From NCBI GenBank assembly GCA_900550195.1, contig URRB01000021.1, positions 1-43,466 on the forward strand: 43,466 nucleotides of DNA. Reading direction: 5' to 3'. The DNA is from an uncultured Collinsella sp. (GTDB lineage: Bacteria > Actinomycetota > Coriobacteriia > Coriobacteriales > Coriobacteriaceae). The notes under the pieces were generated by a model, which was given only the letters and a program-made list of their open reading frames with translations, made no database searches and was not told the DNA's origin. This document shows positions 14,815 to 23,177 of this stretch, piece after piece. Numbering within the stretch: the stretch's first letter is position 1; every line of letters begins with the position of its first letter. The translations under genes were made by a program, and so were the position numbers.

Positions 14815-17406
14815 TTGAAGCTCATCATCGCCGAGAAAAACGACGCTGCGCGTCAGATCGCTGAGCGTCTGTCCACGGGTAAACCCAAAAAGGATAAGGT
14901 GTACAACACCGCCATCTACCGTTTTGAGTGGAAGGGCGAGGAGTGCGTGACCATCGGCCTGGCCGGTCACATCCTTGCGCCCGATTTTTGCGACAGCGTG
15001 CTGTTCGATAAAAAGCTGGGCTGGTATTCGGTCACCGAGGACGGCGAGATGCTGCCGGCCGACATGCCCGATGGCCTGGCTCGTCCGCCCTACGACACCA
15101 AGCGCAAGCCGTTTCTTGCCGACGGTATCTCCATCAAGGGCTGGAAGCTCGAGAGCCTGCCCTACCTCACCTGGGCGCCCGTCATTAAACTACCGGCCGA
15201 GAAGGAGCTCATTCGCTCGCTCAAGAACCTTGCCAAGAAGTCCGACAGCGTCATCATCGCTACGGACTTCGATCGCGAGGGCGAGCTGATCGGTTCGGAC
15301 GCCCTCAACAAGGTGCGCGAGGTTGCGCCCGACTTGCCGGTCGCCCGCGCCCAGTACTCTTCGTTTACCAAGGCCGAGATTACGCACGCCTTCGATAATC
15401 TCGTCTCGCTCGACCAGAACCTGGCCGACGCCGGCGAGAGCCGTCAGCACATCGACCTTATCTGGGGTGCGGTGCTCACGCGTTACCTGACGCTCGCCAA
15501 GTTTGGCGGCTTTGGTAACGTGCGCTCCGCCGGCCGCGTGCAGACCCCGACGCTTGCCCTGGTGGTCGAGCGCGAGCGCGAGCGCATGGCGTTTGTGCCC
15601 GAGGACTATTGGCAGATTCGCGGCATGGGCGCCGCGCAAGGCGCTGCCGAGGACGATCGCTTTAAGATCGCGCACAAGACAGCGCGCTTTACCGACAAGG
15701 ATGCTGCCGAGACGGCGTATAGTCACGTCGACGGCGCCGAGACGGCAACCGTCGCCGCGGTGACCAAGCGCTCCCGCAAGCAGCAGCCGCCCACGCCGTT
15801 TGCGACGACCTCGCTACAGGCCGCCGCCGCGGCCGAGGGCATCTCGCCTGCGCGTACCATGCGCATCGCCGAGTCCCTCTACATGGCGGGCCTCATCAGC
15901 TACCCGCGTGTCGACAACACCGTGTACCCCGCGACGCTCGATCTGGGCGCCGTGGTGAGTGACCTGGCAAAGATCAACCCGGCGCTGGCGCCCGTGTGCA
16001 AAAAGGTACTCGCTGGCCCCATGAAGCCCACGCGCGGTAAAGTCGAGACCACCGACCACCCGCCTATCTACCCCACGGGCGAGGGCGATCCGTCCACGCT
16101 CGACGGCGGCCAGCGCAAGCTCTACGACCTGATAGCCCGTCGCTTCCTGGCGACGCTTATGGGTCCCGCGACCATCGAGAACACCAAGCTCGAGCTCGAC
16201 GTGAACGGTGAGCCGTTCGTGGCTTCGGGCGATGTGCTCGTGACTCCGGGCTTCCGCGAGGCGTATCCGTATGGACTTAAGCGCGATGAGCAGATGCCGC
16301 CGCTGGAGCAGGGCGATACGGTCGATGTGTTCGACATTAAACTCGAGGCCAAGCAGACCGAGCCGCCCGCGCGCTACAGCCAGGGCAAGCTCGTGCAGGA
16401 GATGGAAAAGCGCGGCCTGGGTACCAAGTCCACGCGTGCGAGCATCATCGAGCGCCTGTATGCCGTGCGCTATCTCAAAAATGATCCCGTTGAGCCGAGC
16501 CAGCTGGGCATCGCCATCATCGACGCGCTGACGCAATTTGCCCCGCGCATCACGAGCCCCGATATGACCAGCGAGCTTGATGGCGATATGACCCGCGTCG
16601 AGCGCGGCGAGGACACCGAAGAGCATGTCGTGACGCACTCGCGCGCGCTGCTGGCTGGCGTGCTCGACGAGCTGCTCAAGCACACGCAGGAGCTGGGCGA
16701 CGCCATCAGCGACGCCGTTACGGCCGATGCGCGCGTGGGCGCCTGCCCCAAGTGCGGCAAGGACCTGGTTATGAAGACGAGCGCCAAGACCCGTGGCAGC
16801 TTCATTGGCTGCATGGGCTGGCCCGACTGCGACGTGACCTATCCGGTGCCGAGCGGCGTCAAGGTAAGCCCGCTCGAGGGCGAGGCAGCCGTGTGCCCCG
16901 AGTGCGGCGCGCCGCGCATTAAGTGTCAGCCGTTCCGCCAGAAGGCTTTCGAGATCTGCGTGAACCCGACGTGCCCCACCAACTACGAGCCCGACCTTAA
17001 GGTGGGCGAGTGCAAGGTGTGTGCCGAGGCCGGACGCCATGGCGACCTGATCGCACACAAGAGCGAGAAGAGCGGCAAGCGCTTTATCCGCTGCACCAAC
17101 TATGACGATTGCGGCGTGAGCTATCCGCTGCCGGCGCGTGGCAAGCTCGAGGCGACGGGCGAGACCTGCCCCGAGTGCGGTGCCCCCATCGTGGTGGTCA
17201 ACACGGCGCGCGGTCCGTGGCGCATCTGCGTCAACATGGACTGCCCGACCAAGGAGAAGAAGCCGGCTCGCGGCCGCAAAACTGCGACCAAGGCGAGTAC
17301 GGCAAAGAAGACGACGGCGGCAAAGAAGACTGCTGCCAAGAAGACGACCGCCAAAAAGACGACGGCCAAGAAGTCGACTACCAAAAAGACCGCTGCCGAC
17401 AAGTAG
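14815..17406 (+). CDS. topA: DNA topoisomerase I (type IA)
   Basis: An 863-residue type IA topoisomerase that relaxes negative supercoils. The Toprim domain begins LIIAEKNDAARQIA and contains the acidic DFDREGE (about residues 147-153). The catalytic tyrosine is in LISYPRVDNT (about residue 364). Two or three C4 zinc ribbons follow from about residue 645 (CPKCGKDLV, CPECGAPRI, CPECGAPIV), and the last 50 residues are a Lys/Thr/Ala repeat tail. The start is TTG at 14815 after GATAGGAGCC. The Toprim start and SYPRVDNT look more like archaeal-type TopA than E. coli TopA; this is impression, not alignment. Confidence 0.93.
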   Translation: MKLIIAEKNDAARQIAERLSTGKPKKDKVYNTAIYRFEWKGEECVTIGLAGHILAPDFCDSVLFDKKLGWYSVTEDGEMLPADMPDGLARPPYDTKRKPFLADGISIKGWKLESLPYLTWAPVIKLPAEKELIRSLKNLAKKSDSVIIATDFDREGELIGSDALNKVREVAPDLPVARAQYSSFTKAEITHAFDNLVSLDQNLADAGESRQHIDLIWGAVLTRYLTLAKFGGFGNVRSAGRVQTPTLALVVERERERMAFVPEDYWQIRGMGAAQGAAEDDRFKIAHKTARFTDKDAAETAYSHVDGAETATVAAVTKRSRKQQPPTPFATTSLQAAAAAEGISPARTMRIAESLYMAGLISYPRVDNTVYPATLDLGAVVSDLAKINPALAPVCKKVLAGPMKPTRGKVETTDHPPIYPTGEGDPSTLDGGQRKLYDLIARRFLATLMGPATIENTKLELDVNGEPFVASGDVLVTPGFREAYPYGLKRDEQMPPLEQGDTVDVFDIKLEAKQTEPPARYSQGKLVQEMEKRGLGTKSTRASIIERLYAVRYLKNDPVEPSQLGIAIIDALTQFAPRITSPDMTSELDGDMTRVERGEDTEEHVVTHSRALLAGVLDELLKHTQELGDAISDAVTADARVGACPKCGKDLVMKTSAKTRGSFIGCMGWPDCDVTYPVPSGVKVSPLEGEAAVCPECGAPRIKCQPFRQKAFEICVNPTCPTNYEPDLKVGECKVCAEAGRHGDLIAHKSEKSGKRFIRCTNYDDCGVSYPLPARGKLEATGETCPECGAPIVVVNTARGPWRICVNMDCPTKEKKPARGRKTATKASTAKKTTAAKKTAAKKTTAKKTTAKKSTTKKTAADK

Positions 17407-17440
17407 CCGCACGGTCGAAACATCACCTAAAACAAAAACA

Positions 17441-17472
17441 AGCGAGGACCCCGCGATCCTCGCTCGTTTTTT
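17441..17472 (+). terminator. Rho-independent terminator of topA
   Basis: An eight-base stem (17441-17448 with 17457-17464, core GCGAGGA/TCCTCGC) with an eight-base loop is followed by TCG and TTTTTT, 35 bases after the topA stop. Confidence 0.9.
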
Positions 17473-17479
17473 AGGCAGT

Positions 17480-17528
17480 CATTGGGGACGTTCTTTAATG
17501 ACTAGTCGTTTAAGACCGTCGCATGTGA
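17480..17528. repeat. Short intergenic repeat segment beside the zinc-ribbon gene
   Basis: CATTGGGGACG at 17480-17490 recurs exactly at 18671-18681 on the far side of the zinc-ribbon gene. TGACTAGT occurs twice here, near 17508 and 17526, in direct orientation. These look like degraded members of an intergenic repeat family. No function is visible. Confidence 0.4.
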
Positions 17529-18515
17529 CTAGTTCACTTCGACGGGTTTGGCGCCGGGATAGCGCTCCTCAAAGTCTAGGCGGTACTTATTGTCATTGGT
17601 GCCCGCCACGTTGTCGCGCGACAGCGGCGCCACGATCTCATTCTTGTGGTCCGCAGGCTTGGCGTATTTCAGGCTGATCTCCCAGGCATCACAGATTGCG
17701 TCAATGCGGTGATCCAGGTCGTCGTACAGGGCGATGATGTCCTTCCAGGAGCTGTAGTTCTTGGAGCTCGTCGGGACGTCTAGGTCCTCGACGATGTCGT
17801 AATACTGCTCGATGGTGTTCTCCGTGCGCTCGGCGACGTCGGCGAGATTTTGACGGGTGGTTCGATCCTCTTCCAGATAGCTGCCGTTGAAGTTCTGCGC
17901 GCAGCCACGGACGTAGTTGTCGAGGTCTTCGAGCAAGTCGTAGTATTCGCTTAGTCGGCGGTAGAGATTCTGCTCGGAGAGCGTTGCTTCGCCGCCATCC
18001 TCGTCGTCGTCATCGTCATCATCGTCGTACAGGCTGTTGGGATCGCCGAGAGGCTTTAGGTCATCGTCGTCGACGTCATGGTGCAGCTTAGCTACCTCGG
18101 CGGTCGTCTGCGTGGCGGCGTTGTCGAAAGGCTTGATCACAAAGAAAACGACCAGGGCGATGATGATCGCCACCAGCACAACGATAACGGCGATAAGCGG
18201 CCCGGTGCCGCTCTTTTTGGGAGCGGGGGTCTGTGGTGAAGCGGGCGCGTATGCGGGAGCCGGCTGCTGTTGGGGCGAGCCACTCGCGACGGGTACGCGC
18301 TGCGTAGTCTCGACGGTCGCGGGGCCTGCGGCGGGGTCGGGGCGATAGGCGAGGGGGTCGTCCGCCTTGGCTTGCGGCGTATCGAGGGAACCGGTCTGCT
18401 CAAAAGCGGGCTGGCTATCGCTCGCGGTTGTTTGCTCAACGGGTGCACCGCACGAGGTGCAGAACTTGGCATCATCTGCAAGAAGCTTGCCGCACGAGGC
18501 GCAATACCGAGACAT
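17529..18515 (-). CDS. Zinc-ribbon membrane protein of unknown function
   Basis: This 328-residue protein begins with a zinc ribbon, YCASCGKLLADDAKFCTSCG (residues 3-22), then a Pro/Ala-rich linker, one transmembrane span (GPLIAVIVVLVAIIIALVVFFV, about residues 120-141), and an extracytoplasmic domain. That domain opens with a run of about ten Asp/Glu residues and continues as predicted helices. ATG at 18515 is chosen for GAAAGGAGTGGCA. Zinc ribbon plus single span is a common architecture in Gram-positive bacteria with no settled role. It is divergent from tmk and stands alone. Confidence 0.8.
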   Translation of the reverse strand: MSRYCASCGKLLADDAKFCTSCGAPVEQTTASDSQPAFEQTGSLDTPQAKADDPLAYRPDPAAGPATVETTQRVPVASGSPQQQPAPAYAPASPQTPAPKKSGTGPLIAVIVVLVAIIIALVVFFVIKPFDNAATQTTAEVAKLHHDVDDDDLKPLGDPNSLYDDDDDDDDEDGGEATLSEQNLYRRLSEYYDLLEDLDNYVRGCAQNFNGSYLEEDRTTRQNLADVAERTENTIEQYYDIVEDLDVPTSSKNYSSWKDIIALYDDLDHRIDAICDAWEISLKYAKPADHKNEIVAPLSRDNVAGTNDNKYRLDFEERYPGAKPVEVN

Positions 18516-18583
18516 TGCCACTCCTTTCGCCACATTTCAATGCAATACGACGATTATACCCAGCGTCCAAAATTCCCCATCAT

Positions 18584-18652
18584 AAGTTGCGGTGAAATAG
18601 GGACTGTTTGGCGGTCTCAGGGCTTCAATCAGTCCCTATTTCACCGCAACTT
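18584..18652. repeat. Perfect 23-base inverted repeat, intergenic family C
   Basis: Arms 18584-18606 and 18630-18652 are exactly complementary (core GCGGTGAAATAGGGACTG) around a 23-base spacer. It lies between two divergent genes, so it is not an ordinary terminator. Perfect pairing over 23 bases suggests a recently active or functionally constrained repeat. Confidence 0.85.
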
Positions 18653-18672
18653 TGGAAAGGCACCTTTAGCCA

Positions 18673-18702
18673 TTGGGGACGCACCGAGCACTGGGGTATC
18701 AT
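18673..18702 (+). promoter_or_regulatory. Possible tmk promoter
   Basis: TTGGGG (18673-18678), an 18-base spacer and TATCAT (18697-18702) precede tmk by about 50 bases. The ten bases GGGGTATCAT also occur before comF at 22300-22309. The -35 match is weak. Confidence 0.35.
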
Positions 18703-18754
18703 GGCTTGGTTGGTATATCTGCATTTACGCGCTTTGTAGGAAGGGGCTGCGCCC

Positions 18755-19438
18755 ATGGCTTTTGAGCCCGCTCAACATAGCTTTATCACGCTCGAGGGCG
18801 TCGATGGCGCCGGCAAGTCCACGCAGGCGCGCCTGCTTGCCCGCGCGCTCGAACTCGCTGGCTACCAGGTTGTGAGCCTGCGCGAGCCGGGCGGTACCGC
18901 CATCAGCGAAAAGATCCGTGCTCTGCTGCTCGACCCCGCCAACACGGCGATGGGCGACACCTGCGAGTTGTTGCTCTACGAGGCGGCGCGCGCTCAGTTG
19001 GTGCACGAGGTCATCGTGCCCGCCCTTGCTGTCGGTAAGGTGGTCCTGTGCGATCGCTTCTACGATTCCACGACCTGCTACCAGGCGTTTGCCGATGGCC
19101 TCGATCGCCAGATGGTGCGCGACGCCAACAACCTGGCCGTCGCGGGTACGCACCCGGCGCTCACGCTCGTCTATCACATCACGCCCGAGCAGGCGGCGCT
19201 GCGCATGGCCGACCGCGGTGCGGCCGACCGCATGGAGGCCAAGGGCATGGCCTTCCAAGAGCGCGTCTACCAGGGATTTTGCGCCATTGCCGCCGAGGAA
19301 CCAAACCGCGTAAAGCTCATCGACGCGACCGCGTCCATCGAGGACGTCTTCGCGCAGACGGTCGAGCGGGTTCGCGCCTACGGCCTCGACATTTCCCAGG
19401 ACGCCGTCACCGCCGCGCTTGCCCAGGAGGCCGAGTAA
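18755..19438 (+). CDS. tmk: Thymidylate kinase
   Basis: A 227-residue kinase that converts dTMP to dTDP for DNA synthesis. It shows the P-loop GVDGAGKSTQ (about residues 15-24), the DR(Y/F) motif in CDRFYDSTTCYQ, and a LID-like region around DRGAADRME. It is followed, one base after its stop, by the gene for the DNA polymerase III delta-prime subunit, the common tmk-holB pairing. ATG follows GGAAGGGG. Confidence 0.95.
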   Translation: MAFEPAQHSFITLEGVDGAGKSTQARLLARALELAGYQVVSLREPGGTAISEKIRALLLDPANTAMGDTCELLLYEAARAQLVHEVIVPALAVGKVVLCDRFYDSTTCYQAFADGLDRQMVRDANNLAVAGTHPALTLVYHITPEQAALRMADRGAADRMEAKGMAFQERVYQGFCAIAAEEPNRVKLIDATASIEDVFAQTVERVRAYGLDISQDAVTAALAQEAE

Positions 19439-19439
19439 C

Positions 19440-20567
19440 ATGGCCCCCGCTCAGGCAAGCCTGCTGGCCAAGCTCGACACCCAAGAGCGCGTGCGCGACT
19501 TTTTGACCAATGCCGTCGCCGGCGGTCGTGCATCGCACGCCTACCTGTTTTTGGGCGCGCCCGGCGCGGGTAAGCTCGACGCCGCGTGGGCGCTCGCCCA
19601 AGCCTTCCTGTGCGAGCAGGATGGCTGCGGCTCATGCGATAGCTGCGTGCGCGTCGCCCGCCATACGCACCCCGACGTGCACTATTACACGCCCGAGAGC
19701 GCCACGGGCTACCTCATCGCCCAGACCCGCGAGCTGCTCGACGACGTGCCTCTGGCGCCCATCCGTGCCAAGGCCAAGGTCTACATCATCGACCGTGCCG
19801 AGCAGTTGCGCGCCAACACCGCCAACGCACTGCTCAAAACGCTTGAGGAGCCGCCCGAGGGCGTCATGTTTATCTTGCTGGGCACCTCCGCCGACGTGAT
19901 GCTGCCCACCATCGTGAGCCGCTGCCAGTGCGTGCCGTTTCGGCTGGTATCGCCCGCCGTCGCCGCGCAGGCCGTGAGCCGCGCCACCGGTCAGGACCCT
20001 GCGCGTTGCCGCATGGCCGTCGCCGTAGCGGGAAGCCCCACGCGCGGTATCGAGTTCCTTAAGAGTGCCGAGCGCCAGGATGCTCGCCGCCAGATGGTCC
20101 GTGCTATCGATTCGCTCATCGCTGCCGACGAGGCCGATGTGCTCAGCCACGCCAAGTCGCTTATTGTCGCCGTTAAGGCACCGCTCGCCGAGGTCAAGTC
20201 CACACAGGAAAAGGTGCTCGAGCAAAACGCCGACTACCTGTCGCGTGGAGCATTGAAGCAGCTTGAGGACCGCAAGAAGCGCGAACTCAACGCGCGCGAG
20301 CGTTCGGGTATCATGGAAGCGCTGGCGAGCGCGCGGACGCTCATGCGCGACGTGCTGCTGACACTTCAGGACGAGGCAGCCGACGTGGTGAACGAAGACG
20401 TGCGCGACACGATCGGTCGGCTTGCCGCCGCGACCAATGTTGCGGGTGCCACGCGGGCGCTCGAGGCAGTCGCGACCGCCGAGCGCAACATCGCCAGAAA
20501 CGTTACTCCCCAGCTGGCCATCGAGGTCATGCTGTTCGATATCAGGAAGGCACTGAAATGCCGTTAG
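19440..20567 (+). CDS. holB: DNA polymerase III delta-prime subunit
   Basis: A 375-residue AAA+ clamp-loader subunit. It has the Walker A motif GAPGAGK (residues 39-45), a zinc module with cysteines at about 58, 63, 66 and 69 (CEQDGCGSCDSC), and ALLKTLEEPP typical of delta-prime. ATG at 19440 is chosen because GGAGG within the end of tmk precedes it; an upstream in-frame ATG would overlap tmk by 20 bases. Its 3' end overlaps the ricT start by 10 bases, so tmk, holB and ricT are a tightly coupled set. Confidence 0.9.
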   Translation: MAPAQASLLAKLDTQERVRDFLTNAVAGGRASHAYLFLGAPGAGKLDAAWALAQAFLCEQDGCGSCDSCVRVARHTHPDVHYYTPESATGYLIAQTRELLDDVPLAPIRAKAKVYIIDRAEQLRANTANALLKTLEEPPEGVMFILLGTSADVMLPTIVSRCQCVPFRLVSPAVAAQAVSRATGQDPARCRMAVAVAGSPTRGIEFLKSAERQDARRQMVRAIDSLIAADEADVLSHAKSLIVAVKAPLAEVKSTQEKVLEQNADYLSRGALKQLEDRKKRELNARERSGIMEALASARTLMRDVLLTLQDEAADVVNEDVRDTIGRLAAATNVAGATRALEAVATAERNIARNVTPQLAIEVMLFDIRKALKCR

Positions 20568-22258
20568 TCGTACCCGTTAAGTTTACCTACGCCTCGCGCG
20601 ACCTGTGGTTCGACCCGCAGGATCTGGATATCCTCGAGGCAGACTACGCTATCTGCTCCACCGAGCGCGGAACCGAGATCGGCCTGGTCACGGCCGATCC
20701 CTTCGAGGTGCCGCAAGATGAGATCGGTCAGCCGCTCAAGCCCGTGCTGCGCGTGGCGAGCGACATCGACCTGCAGCTTGCCGACGACTTGGCCATCCAA
20801 GGCGACGAGGCGATGGTCGATTTCCGCCGTCTGGTCAAAGAGCTCGACCTCGAGATGAAGCCGGTGGGCGTCGAGTACCTGTTTGGCGGCGAGAAGGCCG
20901 TGTTCTACTTTGCGGCCGAGGAGCGCGTCGATTTTCGCCAGCTCGTCAAGGACCTGTCCTCGACGCTGCACATTCGCGTCGACATGCGCCAGATCGGCGT
21001 GCGCGACGAGACCCGCCTGGTGGGTGGCTACGCCCAGTGCGGACAGGAGCTCTGCTGCACGCGCTTTGGCGGACAGTTTGAACCCGTCTCGATTCGCATG
21101 GCAAAAGAGCAAGACCTGCCGCTCAATTCCTCCAAGATCAGCGGCGTGTGCGGTCGTCTGATGTGCTGCCTGCGCTACGAGTTCGAGGCCTACAAGGACT
21201 TTAAGAGCCGTGCGCCCAAAAAGAAGACGCTCATCGATACGCCGCTTGGCAAGGCGCGTATCCAAGAATATGACACACCGCGCGAGCAGCTGGTGCTGCG
21301 CCTGGAGAACGGCAAGGTCTTTAAGGTCAACCTGGCCGATATGACCTGCTCGGAGGGCTGCAAGAAGAAGGCTGCCGAGCAGGGCTGCAATTGCCGCCCC
21401 GACTGTGTGACGCGTGACGTGCTCGAGCGCATCGAGTCGCCCGAGATGCGTCTGGCGCTCATGGAGCTCGATCGCGAAAACGGCGTCGATGTGGGCGATG
21501 GCCTGTCGAGTGCCGACCGTCTGGCCGGCACGTCGATGCCCAAGCGCCGTCGTCGCGATGCTGAATCCGATGCTCGCGCCGGTCAGAGCCAAGGCGAGGG
21601 CCGTGGCCGCGGAAAGGGCCGTGGTAAGGTCGAGGCACCCGAGGCCGAGGAGGCCGCCGGTGGCCGTCGTCGTCGCAAGCGCTCGGGTTCGGGCGATGCC
21701 GGCGAGGCCGCTCCCGCAGGCAAGAACGCTTCCCGCGAGCGCGAGGCTCAGCAGCCCCAGCAGCAGAATCGCGGCGGTGGCATGAACCCCACACGTCGCC
21801 GCCGCCGTCATCTGTCGAGCGAGGAGCGCGAGGACGCCTTCCGCGCCGCAGCTGCTCGCGAGGCCGGTGCCGCTTCCAAGGGTCCCTCGGTCTCCGATGC
21901 GTCTGCCGACAAGGGCGGCAAGTCACGTGGCGAGGAGGAGCGCGCGCCGCGTCCGCGCCGTCGCCATTCCTCGGGCGCGCAACAGAAGCCCTCAGTGCCC
22001 TCCGTGGCCGATCAGGTCTCGGATGGCGAGGTCAAGGTCACGCGCCGTCGTCCCGGGGATGGCGGGGGAGCGGCTGCCAAGGCTTCGCGTGGCGCCGCTC
22101 GCGACGAGCGCGAGCCGCGCGAGGATCGCGGTGGCGAGGGCTCGGCCGACCAGGGTCAAAAGCGCCGTCGCCGTCGTCGTTCCCGCAAGCCGCGCCAGGA
22201 TGGTGGCGAGGGCTCGACCCCGTCTTCGTCCGCACCACAACCGCCCGCCGGCGAATAA
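20558..22258 (+). CDS. ricT: PSP1-domain protein, RicT/YaaT family, with long basic C-terminal extension
   Basis: The first ~300 of 566 residues form a PSP1 domain. Conserved cysteines are in YAQCGQELCCTRF and GVCGRLMCCLRYE, the block that binds an iron-sulfur cluster in Bacillus RicT, where the Ric proteins control RNase Y-dependent mRNA maturation. Position after tmk-holB is the usual RicT context. From about residue 320 the protein becomes low-complexity, rich in Arg, Gly, Ala and Ser, with several RRRRR-like clusters and probably disordered. Family members are normally 270-320 residues, so the extension nearly doubles the size and may bind RNA. That last point is inference. Confidence 0.88.
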   Translation: MPLVVPVKFTYASRDLWFDPQDLDILEADYAICSTERGTEIGLVTADPFEVPQDEIGQPLKPVLRVASDIDLQLADDLAIQGDEAMVDFRRLVKELDLEMKPVGVEYLFGGEKAVFYFAAEERVDFRQLVKDLSSTLHIRVDMRQIGVRDETRLVGGYAQCGQELCCTRFGGQFEPVSIRMAKEQDLPLNSSKISGVCGRLMCCLRYEFEAYKDFKSRAPKKKTLIDTPLGKARIQEYDTPREQLVLRLENGKVFKVNLADMTCSEGCKKKAAEQGCNCRPDCVTRDVLERIESPEMRLALMELDRENGVDVGDGLSSADRLAGTSMPKRRRRDAESDARAGQSQGEGRGRGKGRGKVEAPEAEEAAGGRRRRKRSGSGDAGEAAPAGKNASREREAQQPQQQNRGGGMNPTRRRRRHLSSEEREDAFRAAAAREAGAASKGPSVSDASADKGGKSRGEEERAPRPRRRHSSGAQQKPSVPSVADQVSDGEVKVTRRRPGDGGGAAAKASRGAARDEREPREDRGGEGSADQGQKRRRRRRSRKPRQDGGEGSTPSSSAPQPPAGE

Positions 22259-22303
22259 CGCCCGCGAGCGGATTTAGCCCGCCTTGCCCCGAGCGCATCG
22301 GGG

Positions 22304-22309
22304 TATCAT
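22304..22309 (+). promoter_or_regulatory. Putative -10 element upstream of comF
   Basis: TATCAT preceded by GGGG follows a CCCCGA/TCGGGG hairpin (22287-22303) directly. The same GGGGTATCAT string precedes tmk. No good -35 box is present, and the hairpin may belong to the end of the ricT transcript. Confidence 0.35.
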
Positions 22310-22324
22310 AGCGCCGAATCAACA

Positions 22325-22354
22325 ACCCTCCCTGCGGCCGAACGTAGGGAGGGT
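22325..22354 (+). promoter_or_regulatory. Hairpin that would mask the comF ribosome binding site
   Basis: AACCCTCCCT (about 22323-22332) pairs perfectly with AGGGAGGGTT (about 22344-22353) around an 11-base loop. The right arm contains GGGAGGG, the only Shine-Dalgarno-like sequence before the TTG start at 22361. Forming the stem would hide it. Confidence 0.55.
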
Positions 22355-22360
22355 TGTGTC

Positions 22361-23167
22361 TTGAAGAGCCATCTGAACATATTGAGCTGTTTGCAGGGTG
22401 CCGGTGCCCTACCGTTTGCGGACGAATTGCTACCGTTTGCCGAGTGGGTGGCACGCGAGGCGCTCGAGGCATTGTCGCCAACACGATGTGCCGGCTGCGA
22501 GCGCGCCGGTGCGCTTATTTGCCAAGACTGCCTTGCCGCGTTCACGCTCATCGACCCACGTCATAGCTGCACCCGATGCAGCGCCCCGTTTGGGGATTTG
22601 CTGTGCACTGAGTGTTCGGTCGAGGGCACGTCCTCGGCAATGACGGAGGCGCTCGACCGCTGCCTGGCGTGCGCCGTCTATGCGCATCCGCTGCCGCGCA
22701 TCATTAAAGCGTACAAGGATGCGGGCGAGCGACGTCTGGCTCCGTATCTGGCGGAGCTGCTCTACGACACCGCCCTGCATGCCCAGGTCGTAGCGCCCGA
22801 TCGCTATGGAGGTGTGCTGTCCGGTGCGGATGCGGTGGTGTTTGTGCCTGCGACGGCGGCAGCGTTTCGGCGGCGTGGTTTTGATCATATGGAGGCTATT
22901 GCGCGTCCATTTTGCGAGCTGTCGGGTGTTCCCCTGCTCGACGCCCTCGTTAAGTACGGCCATGGTGACCAGCGCGAGCTCGGTCGCGATGAGCGCCGGG
23001 AACACGCTCGGGGTATGTACGAGACGGTCGAGGATGTGCGCGGCCGCCGCCTGCTGCTCGTCGACGATGTCATTACCACGGGCGCGACCATGGCAGCGGC
23101 CTCGGCGGAGCTCAAGCGTGCCGGCGCCGCGGCAGTCGATGGTCTCGCTATCGCACGCGTTTGGTAG
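22361..23167 (+). CDS. comF: ComF-family phosphoribosyltransferase-like protein
   Basis: A 268-residue protein with an N-terminal zinc-finger region (CAGCERAGALICQDC and CTRCSAPFGDLLCTEC, about residues 46-90) and a C-terminal PRTase domain with the PRPP loop LLLVDDVITTGATM (about 228-241). ComF proteins take part in DNA uptake in competent bacteria, and relatives such as GntX occur widely. No other competence gene is near. The start is TTG at 22361, with GGGAGGG upstream inside a hairpin. Confidence 0.88.
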   Translation: MKSHLNILSCLQGAGALPFADELLPFAEWVAREALEALSPTRCAGCERAGALICQDCLAAFTLIDPRHSCTRCSAPFGDLLCTECSVEGTSSAMTEALDRCLACAVYAHPLPRIIKAYKDAGERRLAPYLAELLYDTALHAQVVAPDRYGGVLSGADAVVFVPATAAAFRRRGFDHMEAIARPFCELSGVPLLDALVKYGHGDQRELGRDERREHARGMYETVEDVRGRRLLLVDDVITTGATMAAASAELKRAGAAAVDGLAIARVW

Positions 23168-23177
23168 GGGTGGTTTT

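Noticed and set aside
17281..17400. AAGAAGACG-type tandem repeats at the end of topA
   Set aside because: They encode the Lys/Thr/Ala tail of topoisomerase I and are not an independent DNA repeat or CRISPR.
22806..23177. Upstream in-frame extension of the nuclease-fold protein through comF
   Set aside because: This stretch is fully covered by comF in another frame with strong motif support.
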